This document shows, one piece after another, positions 32,011-43,639 of a stretch of 64,000 nucleotides of DNA (within the stretch, counting starts at the first letter, position 1; every line of letters begins with the position of its first letter). The stretch comes from Topomyia yanbarensis (taxonomy: Eukaryota; Arthropoda; Insecta; Diptera; Culicidae). Location: assembly GCF_030247195.1 (NCBI RefSeq), contig NC_080671.1, positions 99,683,845-99,747,844 on the forward strand, in the 5' to 3' direction. The position numbers were made by a program, and so were the translations under genes. Below the pieces are notes generated by a model. That model saw only the letters and a program-made list of their open reading frames with translations. It did no database searches and was not told the DNA's origin.

Positions 32011-35000
32011 AACACCGAATTTCATGAATGCGACTGACGAATGTAACTACTTGTATGTATGGTATAAGCTATGCAATCGCGTTTCTGATGTGCAATTGTA
32101 CGTGTTACGTGGGTAGAAATGGATCCGAATGCGACTCGAGCTGCGCACTTGGCGTGCTCATACAACATAGTTATCTGTATGGATATCCACGAAAATGACA
32201 CTTGGTGAGCGGACCATCATTTTCGGGGACTTCAATGGCATCACTTGGAATCATAGCACAAGCCTTGGCACTACATTTCGTCGTCGATAACCATGTCAGA
32301 CGAGTAAAAAACCAGGACAGTCGAAAGGGGACCCTGCTTTCCCGTCGATGCAAAGTAAATTTGACGATGCTTCCTGCTCGGACATAGCAGGCAGATTTTT
32401 TCCAGGTTTCCGGTAGTGAAAAAAATTCTGATAGTTGAAACCGACCGGGTCGTTATTTCGCAAGAATGAGTTCACCGAATACTACTTCAGATTTCCACAC
32501 ATGCGACTCTTTCTATACAAATCAACTAAAACTGGAAAAATCTTCAATTGAGCGAATCAGACGAAATACCTAGAGATCTTCCGTGAAGAACAGTCATGAA
32601 GTCTTCAGCACTAAAAGTACATCATTGAAGTACAGCAGAAACATCAACAGTATCAGTTGCCTTCCATGAGGTATTTGTTGATGTTGAAGTAAATGTGGGT
32701 ACCTGGAAATCTCTCTCGTGACGTAGGATTGAAACAATTACAAAAATTATTATTGATTAAAAATACCTGAATCTTAGCGATTGTTATATCGTTGTTCGAT
32801 TTATCAAAAGCGGCGAATTCGTTGTTGGTTGATCATTCCATACTCATTATTATGTGAGATATTGTAGGATGTTTGAAACAAAAGGTGAATCGCTGTCAAT
32901 CGTCCAGATGTGAAGCCTTGTTCATCATGACCAAGGTATTGCTGTGAGTGAGTCTTGCGAGGTTTCATAATGACCAGCTCGAAAAAAATCGAAACAGCTC
33001 TCAATGAAGATATTCGATAGTTGTTGACGTCTCGCTTACTTTCGTTTTATGGGCTGGAAACATGTTCACGGATTTCTAGCAATCCATCTTAAGATGGAAG
33101 TATGCCATATGATGCTAGTACGATGGGAATAAGCGGAGTCACGCAACCGTCGATGAGACTTTTTAAATGTTGTGGAGGAAATCCGTCAGGTCCAGGATTG
33201 AAAGGTGGTGTCAATTTAGAAGATTGGTCCACGTTCAGAATCGGGTCGATTTGAATACGTTGCGATTAGAATGAATTATTTTTGCCTTGGAAGCGAAAAA
33301 CCAGGACAAATCAAGCATTCCCCTCGATGTCCCAAGACACCAGGACGTCTGGTTACCCTAGGATTACATGGCTGGAGAAACTGAAATATGCTATCACGAC
33401 GGACCATCATGGGCCCCGGCTGGAGTCTAGGAGGTTGATATCAGTCAATTATTTTCTCCGGACAAAACCAGCCTAGAGGCTGTGTGGCATCCGGCGGGTT
33501 GAAGTATCTCAACCAACAATTGATCCACTGGGTTCCTGTTCCCATGTCGTAAGAGGCGACTGAAAATAGGATTCCTCAAGTCAAGGTGTTTCTCCGTGCC
33601 AAGGACTGAATGGCTGGCGGGACAAAAATATGCCAGTCGCGCACGGAGTATCGTGGGTCTTACCCTGTAGCCAGCCCTGGTCGATCCCTAGCAAGCGTGC
33701 AGTTTATGCGCCACTTCCCGTAGGAAGACTGCACGCCAAGATTTGTTTGCCCGGATGAGACTCTTCTTAGGGCGAGTCCCTGAAGAAAATTCACCTAAAG
33801 AAATTATTCAGGATCGAACCAGACAGGCTTATCAAAAGTTAGTCTCCAAAAGACGGGTAGACGACCCTGTTATCAGCAGCAGTAATCATCAGAAAACCTA
33901 ATCACCCTCAAATAATTCGTGGTAAGAAACTCCCCATACCTAACTTATCATCACTGGAACTGTAGCCACTCACCACCAGGTGGCACAACACGTTGAAAGC
34001 GAAGCTTTCACCACTCATCAAATTCCGCCAAGCGGAAGACAGTGGAACAAAACGAAAACTACAGAACGAAATGACGTAACCATACTAGAACGGGACTAAA
34101 TCTTGCGGGAGTACTATATGAATCTACAAACAATTACTACATTTAAACTACGACACATTTATTTAACGATTCACGGAAACAATTGCATTTCTATTTATGT
34201 TTGTATTTTGCATGTTATACATTTCTAGGCCTATCTATCTGTGTGCGTGTTCTCTCCCTACTTGTGCTCATTGACCATGCTGTGTGCTTTTTCCATCAAA
34301 ACTCTCCCAAACTTCTAGTGACGTCACCTCACTGATCCAGTGCTCTATTGGCTAGCACTCTGCACCCGGGTGACTAATTAATTAAAGGGTTGTGTGTGGC
34401 GTTCATAAAAACGGAACTCAAGATAATGGCCGACACACAACCTCACTTCATGGACGCGTCCCTAAATCTAGCCGTCCGTGGACTACTTCTCGAGCGTTTT
34501 GCGCTCTGGTGTCTCAAATCACTGTGGCGTCCTCCCTGGACGCCACCCTTCACACTTAATTAGCAAGAACGATACGACTCACCAGTTGTTTCTGCTACTG
34601 TTGGTTGCTGCTGCTGTCGATCGTTCTGCTGCGATGACGGGCGATGCGATGACGGGCGATCACATCGATCGGCCGCGCCGGTTTCTGACCAGCGGTTGTT
34701 GGTGTTGGTTGATGCTGATTTATCTGCCGGAAAAGTTGCGATGGTTTTCCCGGCGCTTGAAGGAAACGGTTTATTGATGGACCGTCCTTCCTTCCGGCGG
34801 CGTAACGGTGCCGGGTTCAAATTCGTCCTTGCGCGCGTGCTGCTTTCCTTCGTTTTGCCTCTTCTCTCGTTCGTCGGCGAGCTGTGCGGAATAGAAATTA
34901 GAATGCCGTCTGCCTACGACAAACGGGGTCGTTAGCACATGCGTTGGGGTCAATGGCACCTAACGTTGAGCACATTTACCTTTTCTAGCAACTTTCTGCA

Positions 35001-35947
35001 CACACTTTCCTATAAACGCACTTTTTACTCCCTTTTAGACTATACTTGAGCTATTAGGGCGGGAGAGCAAAGAATTAGACAAAATTCACAGTAACATTAC
35101 GTCACATTAATTACTTTGGACAAACTAAAACCGGACAAATCACGCGAGCTTCCAAAACGTTTGGCGGACTGGGACGAAATGGACTAGCAGCGTTAATCCT
35201 CAGATTAGGGAAGGTAATTTCGTACGAACTTACAGGAAGCGCGTATTTTCCCGCAAATTTCTTCGGACAAGTTCGGAAATCAACGACCCTACTAGCTGTT
35301 TTATTCTGTCAGCTAACCTTTGGCTCTATCTGTCCCTTTCCATCATGCATTCCAAGCGAAGGATCGTCATGGTTTTCGTCTTCAGGAGAATCTCAACAGG
35401 CAATTTAATTTCTTCCCCTCGCGGAGAGGAGTATTTGCTAGGGTGTTGCGCAAGAGTCGATCAACGGTAGGTTGTCTAACTCTTGGCGCAAACAAATCAG
35501 ACTGGTTCTACTAAATTTGAAAAATATTGCTGAATATGACATGACCGCTACAACCCGTCCTGTGTTACGCGAATCCCTGACACAGTGGTCGTTTGTTTCT
35601 TCACAAATCGTGCGATTCAAATATTGGTCAGGTCCCTAATACCCATTTCGGGGCGCTATTGGCGATTATAAGCCAACGTGTTTGGTATCTTCTAGTTTCT
35701 GTACAAGTGCTATGATGAAATGTGTAGTGCTGTAATCGAGTATGGTTAGAGTAGCACAAATTAATCTTCTGCATAAACGTACAGCAACTATGAATCTATC
35801 CCGCCTTGTACAGGAAGAAAAAGCTTCCATAGAACTTGTCCGACTCAAAAGGTTATGTAGAAGAGCTTGGAATCCCAGACGCAGGGATCGGTCGGAGGCA
35901 TTTAACTTCTACGTCCCAAACCCCCATTTCATTAAAAATGTCAAATT
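32011..35947. other. Intronic stretch, partly retroelement-like
   Basis: 33500-33760 contains the phrase CCCATGTCGTAAGAGGCGAC, familiar from insect non-LTR elements, and is GC-richer. It may be a LINE fragment, but I see no RT motif. 34260-34960 is another GC-rich block containing a repeated CGATGACGGG motif. It has several meaningless overlapping frames and could be an LTR or leader of an unseen element. Nothing firm in the rest. Confidence 0.35.
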
Positions 35948-35958
35948 TAAAAATAATG

Positions 35959-36121
35959 TTTTTTTATATTTCGATTATAGCGGTTTTAACTTTAAGGTCA
36001 TTCGTTTCTTCGGGTTAGAAAAATCTTATGAAAAATTTCTAACCCTGTGTGCGGGACTCGAACCCAGGTGCGCTGCGTACAAAGGCAAAGGATTTACCAA
36101 CTACGCTACGCCCACCCCCTA
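35959..36121 (-). mobile_element. tRNA-derived SINE, copy 1
   Basis: On the minus strand it starts GGGGGTGGGCGTAGCGTAG. The A-box-like GTAGCGTAGTTGGTAAA and the B box GGTTCGAGTCC sit at tRNA-like spacing. The body ends GAATGACCTTAAAGTTAAAACC and an A/T-rich tail. An 11-bp target duplication, TAAAAATAATG, flanks it (35948-35958 and 36122-36132). It lacks tRNA-like folding downstream of the head, so it is not a tRNA gene. Confidence 0.85.
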
Positions 36122-36289
36122 TAAAAATAATGGTTCTCAGCCGGGTTCCAACCACATTTCATGCGGTTTTTTGGAAACGATCACAAAATTTGTCCAGTTT
36201 TAGAAACCGAGGCCACCTTTCCGGAACTGACCGTAGTTCCGAATATATTGTTGGGAGTACTGGAGTTACTCCCTTTCCGAAAAGCAAAC

Positions 36290-36480
36290 AACTTTCATAG
36301 CGGTCTTCAAACCAGTCTTGCGACGCATAAAATATTATGATTTTGTAAAACAAACTCATTGGCCAACATTCTGAGGGTTTTTGGTTGAATTGGCCACAAC
36401 TCGGTGTGTTCCGGGAACTTGCTTCCTTTGGCAAAGAGGATACTTTTCGACTGATTATAAAACCGACCTTGTTTCGCATT
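36290..36480 (+). repeat. Isolated unit(s) of the 152-bp repeat family
   Basis: Contains ATGATTTTGTAAAACAAACTC, GAGGGTTTTTGGTTGAATTGG, CCACAACTCGG and GGCAAAGAGGATACTTTTCG, the same order of blocks as the tandem units at 40084-43430. About 1.3 units. Confidence 0.6.
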
Positions 36481-36939
36481 ATGTATTTCGAACAGAGCTC
36501 GAAAGTAAATTTTCGTTCGAGTTAGCTCGAAGAAGTACTAGATTATCGAGAAGTGTTGGCATTATGGAACCATAACAATCGAACTCGAAAGCGACTCGAG
36601 TCGAACGTATTTGCTCGATAGTTTTATTGCTGTCGACTGTATTTCGAGATTATGATTTGTGTTTTTATTTCGGAATACTCAGGGGATACAAAATTACCAA
36701 AAGGTGTAAAAAGCTCCCACGTACTTTGAGTTTCTTTATGTTATATTTATTTTCACCATCAAGAACATACTTTTTTGGAAAAAGATAATAAATTATCTTA
36801 CATCAAGTAATAATAAAAAGTGTTGGAACAAAGTGAAGACACCTTGACTTGCCTAATCGCTATTTAATAGATGTATAGAATCACAATCATTCTTGATTTC
36901 AAAGTGGTGATTTAAACAATTTTATATTCTAATTGATTC

Positions 36940-37140
36940 TGCCTAAGCTCGACCCTCATTAACAGAAGACAAAGATTAAGCCCGTACGATATTAAGCCTG
37001 TTCTAATGACCCTGCCACTTCTAGTTTTCCGATCTGTTTACTTCACATCCTTGCTCTCACTTGAGTACTATGGCTCTAAGTTTCATAACTTTCCCTACCC
37101 AGTAAACTCTAGCTAATTGAATGTCGTTAAAATGTAAAAA
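36940..37140 (-). repeat. Single arm of the long-TIR repeat family
   Basis: Reads CTGCCTAAGCTCGACCCTCA through GACCCTGCCACTTCTAG and GAGTACTATGGCTC to TAGCTAATTGAATGTCG. It is the reverse complement, with divergence, of 54745-54950 and related to both arms of 41646-42209. The partner arm is absent here. Confidence 0.55.
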
Positions 37141-39741
37141 ACTAATTGATGCATTTGTTCCCGACTATACCTCAACTGTTTTCAATATCACAATATAGCC
37201 TTGAACTCAATGCCATAATGTACGTTTTTTACACCATCAGAATTAGTTGTTATATCGTCATTTGTATTAAATGCATGAAAATGCAGAATATTATCTTATA
37301 TAGCAAAGAAATTTGAATCGAATTGAATTACTAACAAATTTGAATGCATCAACCGATTGAAATTATGCCATCTGCAATTTCTGGAAAAACTTCATTTTGA
37401 TTGTGTTCTCCCTATCTAATGTAGTATATACAGGTCTGGCGAAGATGGCACTTTGGTATTCGTAAGATGAATCTTACATGAGTGGTGTGAGTGATCACAG
37501 TATAAATCGACTTGTTTTCGTCATAGCGGTCGTTCCGCTCCCATTGAATCGTGTAACCGCTATGACGGCGACCCGTTGTGCTTCTGGATTGTTTACATAT
37601 TTTTGGTTGCCAACACTAGCAAACCTTGTGTTCTGCCACACCTATATATACCTCATTGCTCCCTATCTCTGTGTGCTATAACAGAATAATTAACTAACAA
37701 GTACACTAACAACCCCGTAAACACGAAAACGCATTTTTGTCTGGACTATTTCAACTAAAAATGGCTATTTTAACGAATTTTAAGCTTTTAAATTTTTGCG
37801 TCATCAATTGCTGAAAAAAATTGTTACTTTTGGAAGCTATCAGTTTCCTGAAAAAAGCCCAGAAAACCAAAATTCCAGTGCAATGATTATTTTCCAAAAG
37901 ATTTGAGAGAAACGGTTCCGAAGTTGTGTTGTTTTAAACAATTATTTAGATATTAAATATGGTTTGTTATCTAAGAATAATTGTGAATAACTCATTCTGC
38001 AGATAATACATTCCATCATGCGACTGAGGTCCGAATAAGACACACTACCAGCTAGGCATTTTGATGTTTCGGTGCATCAACTTAAACAGCGAGATATATT
38101 AAAAATTTGTGGTAAGAAGTTCAAGAATACAGTTATATCAAACTAAAATAATGCCCAAGCATTGAAAAAGGTGGTGAGGGAGAATGACGTGAACAAATTA
38201 TGAACATTCTTGGGTCAATTTATTTACCACTATCACCATTTATATTCTGTAAATTTGACGCTCATCGAAAAAAAAAACAAAACAAACTGCAATTTTGTTT
38301 ACACTGAAAAAATTCTTAGGTGGAATTAAAATTATCATACGATATGAACAAAATCATTACACGTTTTTGTAATGGCAAATTTGCATTGTAAATTGTTCAT
38401 TTCGTCTAATGGCATCTTGATGAACGAAAAGTTGAGTAGTTTTACATATTTAATGTACGGGTTATTTCATGTCAAATTTACAACCACAATTTTAATTCCT
38501 ACCAAAATTTTTTCTTGCATTCTTAGCACAAAATAATTGTCATCTATTTTTTGTTCTGGCTGAATACGATAGATTTTTTTCAAGTTATGAGTTTTTGAAA
38601 GTTATGTATTGGACCATTTTTCAACCACTGATAACTCGGAAACTCTTAGTTGTACGAAAAATTTATTAATAATAAAAAGTGCGTTTTCGAATGAATTCAC
38701 CACTAAAAATCTGATATAGTTTTTTTGTTATTTATGTTATGAATTCTGTAAATGATAGAAACATATCGAAAAAACAAGCTTGGACTAATAAGTTTTTTAT
38801 TCAATGAAAATATTTATAATTATATTGAGAACCTTATTACTTTACGAGATATTTTAATTAAAGCTGGCCCGTAACATGGTGTTTAATGTAAAATTGTCCT
38901 TTTTAACGATATATTTGTAATTTCTCGCAAAACATTTTGAGATCCACTGCAAAAATTTTACACTATATTTCTAACATGATTTTTATTATTTGAAGAAAAA
39001 ATAAGCAAAAAATTTGATCCAACTTTTAAAAAAAATCTCAATTTTTCCGGCAAGCTCATGCGAAACTACAACTTTTTATATTTAATATTTTTTCCATGCA
39101 TCAAATACTTTACGAGCTATCAGCGATTGAAAATTGTTCATTTTTTCCAACTTCAAAAGTTGAAAGCTCATACCTTGAAGTAAATATTATATTCAGCTAT
39201 AACTGAAGAATGCAAGAAAGAAATTTGGAATGAACTAAAATTTTATTTGTAAATCTGACGTTGATTGGCCCGTACGGTGCATAAAAGTTATCATCGATGT
39301 CTAAAACATTTTTCGTCAATGAAACGAAATGATTCGTACTTTTATCAATTGTTTTATATAGTATAAATATTTTTGGAAAGGGTAAATTTATTTTTCGTAC
39401 ATGAAAGGAAAAAAAAATCGTATTTCCGTATTACATCGGATCTTTTTGGATCTATGTTTGACAACATCTATTCTATTTCAAAGAGCTCACGCCTTTTGTG
39501 TACTAGAAAAAAATGGTAGATTTGCGAAACTTATCCAAATATATTTCGATAACAAGCAACCAAAAGCAAATTAAAACAATTCCTATATTTTACCAAAGTT
39601 GGTTTTATGAAACTTATTCGTAGCAGAATTAAAAATATTTTTTCTCGGTGTATACTCTTATTTGACAGTTTGCGCTTGAACAAGCAGTCGAAATCTAGTA
39701 CCGCAATCTAACAAGCTCGAACGCTTGGTCGAATGTGATAC

Positions 39742-40015
39742 CACAGATAACAGACGTTTAGGCTAGAACAAAATTTCTTCAAAAACGTGTGTAAACTTTC
39801 AAATTAATAAACGTTGGAAATCCGTGTTTCACTATTGCCATCTGCGCAACTGTTTGCTACACGTGTTTGACAGCTGCACCCTAACTGCATTGTATCGATC
39901 ACTGCGCCATCTGCAAACGTTTGCCAAACGTGTTTCAAACGTCTAATTTATTCGGAATTTCAGTAGCGGGTATTTACACACGATTCAAATCGAGCCTAAA
40001 CGTCTGTTATCTGTG
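39742..40015. mobile_element. 274-bp MITE with perfect 23-bp inverted repeats
   Basis: The ends begin CACAGATAACAGACGTTTAG and are exact reverse complements over 23 bp. A 7-bp duplication, GTGATAC, flanks it (39735-39741, 40016-40022). Internal motifs CATCTGC and CGTGTTT are repeated. If the outermost C/G pair is counted as part of the element, the duplication reads as 5 bp (TGATA), so the superfamily is uncertain. Confidence 0.8.
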
Positions 40016-40083
40016 GTGATACGTAATGCCGCAAATTAGTCGAAACGACTTCAAAACGTTTCGAATTGAGTCCCTCGAATCGA

Positions 40084-41116
40084 GATGCGGAATGCCACCC
40101 CTGTCTTGCGGGATGTCAAACTTTATAATTTTGCGAAACAAGAGCACAGGAGATCATTTTGAGGATTTTTGGTCAAATTGGACACAGCCCGGGATCTTCC
40201 GGGAACCTGGTTCCTCCGGTAAAAGGGATGATTTTCGACTGGTTGCAAAACCCATCTTGCAGCATTTCAAACTTCATGATTTTGCAAAACAAGCACACTG
40301 AAGGACATTTTGAGAGCATTTGGACGAAATGGCCACACCACACGGAGTATTTCGGGAACCGGGTTCCTCCGGCAAAGTGGACCATTTTCGACTGGTTTCA
40401 AAACCCGTCTTGCGGCACTTAGAATTTCATGATTTTTTTAAGCAAGTTCAATGAAGAACATTTTTAGGCTTTTTGGTCTAATTGGCCACACTCCGGAGTA
40501 TTCCAGGAATCTGGCTCCTGCAACAAATTTTGATCAGTTATAAAATCAGACTTGCAAAACAAGTACACTGGAGGTCAAACTTCAAGATTTTGTGCAACCC
40601 GGGAACCGGGATCCTCCGGCAAATTGGACAATTTTGGGCCCTTTTGAAAAACTATCTTGCGGCATGTCAAACTGCAAGAATTTGCGAAACAAGTACGCTA
40701 AAAGACATTTTGAGGGTTTTTAGTCTAATTGGCCACACGTCGGGGAATTCCGGAAACCTGGTCCCTCCGGCAAAGAGGATAATTTTCGACTCGTTGCAAA
40801 ACCTGTCTTGCGGCACGTCAAATTTCATGATTTTGCTAAGCAAGCTCACTGAAGGAGCTTTTTGGGGTTTTTAGGTCTAATAGACCACACCCTGGAGTAT
40901 TCTGGGACCCTGGCTTCTTCGGCAAAGAGGGTACTTTTCAAATGATTATAAAAGCCGTCTAGCGGGGTGTCAAACTTCATGAGTTTGTGCAACCAGTAAA
41001 CTAGAGAACTTTTGAGGATTTTTGGACAAATTGGATACACCCCGGGATATTCCGGAAATCTGGTTTCTCCGGCAAAGAGAACCATTTTTGACTAGTTTTA
41101 AAACCTGTCATGCGAT
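40084..41116 (+). repeat. Tandem array of about 152-bp units, forward arm
   Basis: About seven units. Each has an ATTTTGCGAAACAAG-like block, TTTTTGGTCTAATTGG, CCACAC, TTCCGGGAACC, CTCCGGCAAA and AAAACC-GTCTTGCGGCA. Successive CCACAC blocks lie near 40181, 40331, 40484, 40731, 40882 and 41034, so the period is about 152 bp with one irregular step. A hAT-like MITE (41117-42229) interrupts the array, which then continues to about 42420. The frames that run through it are repeat artefacts. Confidence 0.8.
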
Positions 41117-42229
41117 CAGGCATTGTAATTCTCTCTCACTCACGTGAGCAGAAGCTTATCCGATGTCCAATTTTTCCGAGATAAGATGAGTCACAAAATT
41201 CTCCGTCTCCAGAAATGGCGTGAGGAATAATGATCCGGATAAAATTTATTTGATTTTTTCCTTCTCACCGGAGAAGGTGATAATATTTTAATTTCGTGGA
41301 AATCAATAAAAGCGTCAAAATATACACTCAATTTCAAAGAAAAGCGCTAATGAAAGTATGATGGACTTGTTTTTTCGTGTTTTGGAGCAGCGACAGCAAG
41401 GCAGCGAGCGCAAAAAGGATACCGTGATAAACTCATTCGCTCATTCTCCGGCAGTTTTATTTATCCGGAGAAATAACACGTTGTATTTATCCGGAGAAGT
41501 TGTGTGAGTGCCACTAACTTTTCGTGTGAAAATGTGAGTTTTTATTGTCGCAGTAGCAAATTATCCGGACGCATTCACTCATATGAGCGATAAATACAAT
41601 TTTTTCCTTTTTTATTAACGACTTATAGTGAGTCAATCTTTTTCCTTTTTTTATATTGTAACGACATATAATTAGCAAGGGACTGGAAGGTGAAGTATTT
41701 TTCAAATATTAAGAGCCATAGTACTCAAGGGAGAGCAAGGATTTGAAGTAAGAAAGTTTAGAAAAGCGTGGAGTAGGGTCAATGAACAAGCTTAGAGTTT
41801 CCCGGTTACTTAGCTTTTTGTCTTCTGCAGCGCAGTAGTCAGGATCTTTTGGCATTAAATGCGAATCACCTGAGTCTGCGGCATGTCCGGACAAGCGTAA
41901 AGTCAATTTAATGACCTATGCTGTCGGAGCCGACAAAAAGTTAAGTCACGGAAAACTTCCACCCTAAGCATTGTGCGACGATGAAACTCATTGAATGAGT
42001 TAGTTTTTGCCCTCACTAATTGCCGCTGCAGAAGACAAAAAGCTAAGTAACCGGGAAACTCTAAGCTTGTTCATTGACCCTACTCCACGCTTTTCTAAAC
42101 TTTCTTACTTCAAATCCTTGCTCTCCCTTGAGTACTATGGCTCTTAATATTTGAAAAATACTTCACCTTCCAGTCCCTTGCTAATTATATGTCGTTACAA
42201 TATAAAAAAAATGATAAATACAATGCCTG
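41117..42229. mobile_element. hAT-like MITE inserted in the 152-bp array
   Basis: Starts CAGGCATTGTA and ends TACAATGCCTG. A perfect 8-bp duplication, CATGCGAT, lies at 41109-41116 and 42230-42237. It contains a further nested inverted repeat (41601-42212). No transposase is present. Confidence 0.85.
41601..42212. repeat. Nested long-TIR element within the hAT-like MITE
   Basis: Arms at 41646-41832 and 42024-42209 are almost perfect reverse complements (about 186 bp), with blocks such as GTAACGACATATAATTAGC and GTAACCGGGAAACTC. The insertion is bracketed by a 12-bp direct repeat, GATAAATACAAT (41589-41600, 42213-42224). Related single arms lie at 36940-37140 and 54745-54950. Non-coding. Confidence 0.8.
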
Positions 42230-42237
42230 CATGCGAT

Positions 42238-43430
42238 ATGTTAAACTTCATGATTTAGCAAAACAAGTATACTGCAAAACTTTTAGAGATTTTTTGGTCT
42301 AATTGGCCACAACAAGGGATATTCCGACAACCTGGTTCCATCAGAAAAGAGGCACTTTTCAATTCGTTATACAACTCGTCTTGCGGCATGCCCAACTTTG
42401 GCGATTTTTGACGATTTTGCGATGGTCTACTTTCATGTTGTTTGACACGCGACACAAAACTGGTTTCATAACGGACCGAGATTACTTATTTTCAGCAAGA
42501 ACCAAATTCAGGTGAATATTCGGGTTGGGTGCAATTCGAACAAAATACCTTAAAATATAGTAATATATACTTGAACGTTTGGAGGGGGTTTTATAATCGG
42601 TCGAAAAGTGTCCTTTTCCTCTAAGGAACCCATTCCAGAATACTCCAAGGTGTGGTTAATTCAAACAAAACCCTCAGAATATCCTCCAGTGCACAATATT
42701 TTTACAACATCTGTAATTTTGATATGCCACAAGACAAGGTTTCAAAAGGGTCGAAAAGTGTCTTTTTTGCCGGAGGAACCAGATTCACGGAATACCATGG
42801 GAATGTGGCCAAATAGACCAAAAGCCAGCAGAATACCCTTTCGTGTACTTGTTTGACAAAATTATGAACTTTGACATGCCGAAAGGCAGGTTTTAAAACT
42901 GGTCGAAAATTGTCCTCTTTGCCGGAGGGACCAGATTTTCGGAATATCCCGGGGGTGTATCCAATTTGACCAAAAACCTTCAAATGTTCAACCCAGTTCA
43001 CTGGTTGCGCAAAATTATGAAATTTGATACTCCGCGAGACGAGTTTTATAATCGATTGAAAAGTGTCCTCTTTACTGGATAGCCAGGTTCACGGAATACC
43101 CCGGGTTGGGGCCAATTCGCCCAAAAACCTCCGGTGACCTCCGGTGTACTTGTTTTGCACAATCATAAAGTTTGACATGTCGCTAGACGGGTTTTATAAG
43201 TGATTGTTCTCTTTGCCGAAGGTTCCCGAAATACTCCAGGGTGTGGTCAATCAGACCAAAAATCGCCAAAATGTCCTTCAGTGAACTTGCTTAGCAAAAT
43301 CATGAAATTAGACGTGCCGCAAGACGGGTTTTGTGACCAGTTGAAAATTGTCCTTTTTGCCGTAATACCCCGGAGTGTGGCCAATTAGACCGAAACCATC
43401 AACATGTCATTTAGCGTACTTATTTCGGAA
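42238..43430. repeat. 152-bp array: end of forward arm, then inverted arm
   Basis: 42238-42420 is one more forward unit. After about 170 bp of unlike sequence, units run in the opposite orientation from about 42590 to 43430, with blocks such as GAAAAGTGTCCTCTTTGCC and GTTTTATAATCG. Repeat marks fall near 42648, 42803, 42954, 43104, 43228 and 43373. Both arms together form a very large inverted repeat of tandem units. Confidence 0.75.
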
Positions 43431-43639
43431 AGAGGGGTAATTCGAGTACTCCCCACGACGTAAGAGTTAAGTTGGCTGGCAAAGCATGCAGAAATCCCCT
43501 TCGATCCTCTGAGCGAAGTGGTTGGAAACGCCTCTGCACAAATGTCTCAAGTCTCGACGAGACTAGTAAATTAAATAAGTTAAAATTAGAACTGCTAATG
43601 GTAAATACTCGTCTGACGAAGAAGTAGTACTCAACTGTC

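Larger units (their letters stand above)
36133..39741. other. Intronic AT-rich stretch
   Basis: Apart from the repeat unit at 36290-36480 and the repeat arm at 36940-37140, I see only AT-rich sequence. A short imperfect inverted repeat with ends GTCATAGCGGTC/ACCGCTATGAC lies at about 37522-37566. No gene is apparent. Confidence 0.4.

Noticed and set aside
36049..36121. Possible tRNA gene (tRNA-like GGTTCGAGTCC and A box on the minus strand)
   Set aside because: It is the head of a SINE with body, A/T tail and target duplication; it does not close a tRNA acceptor stem.
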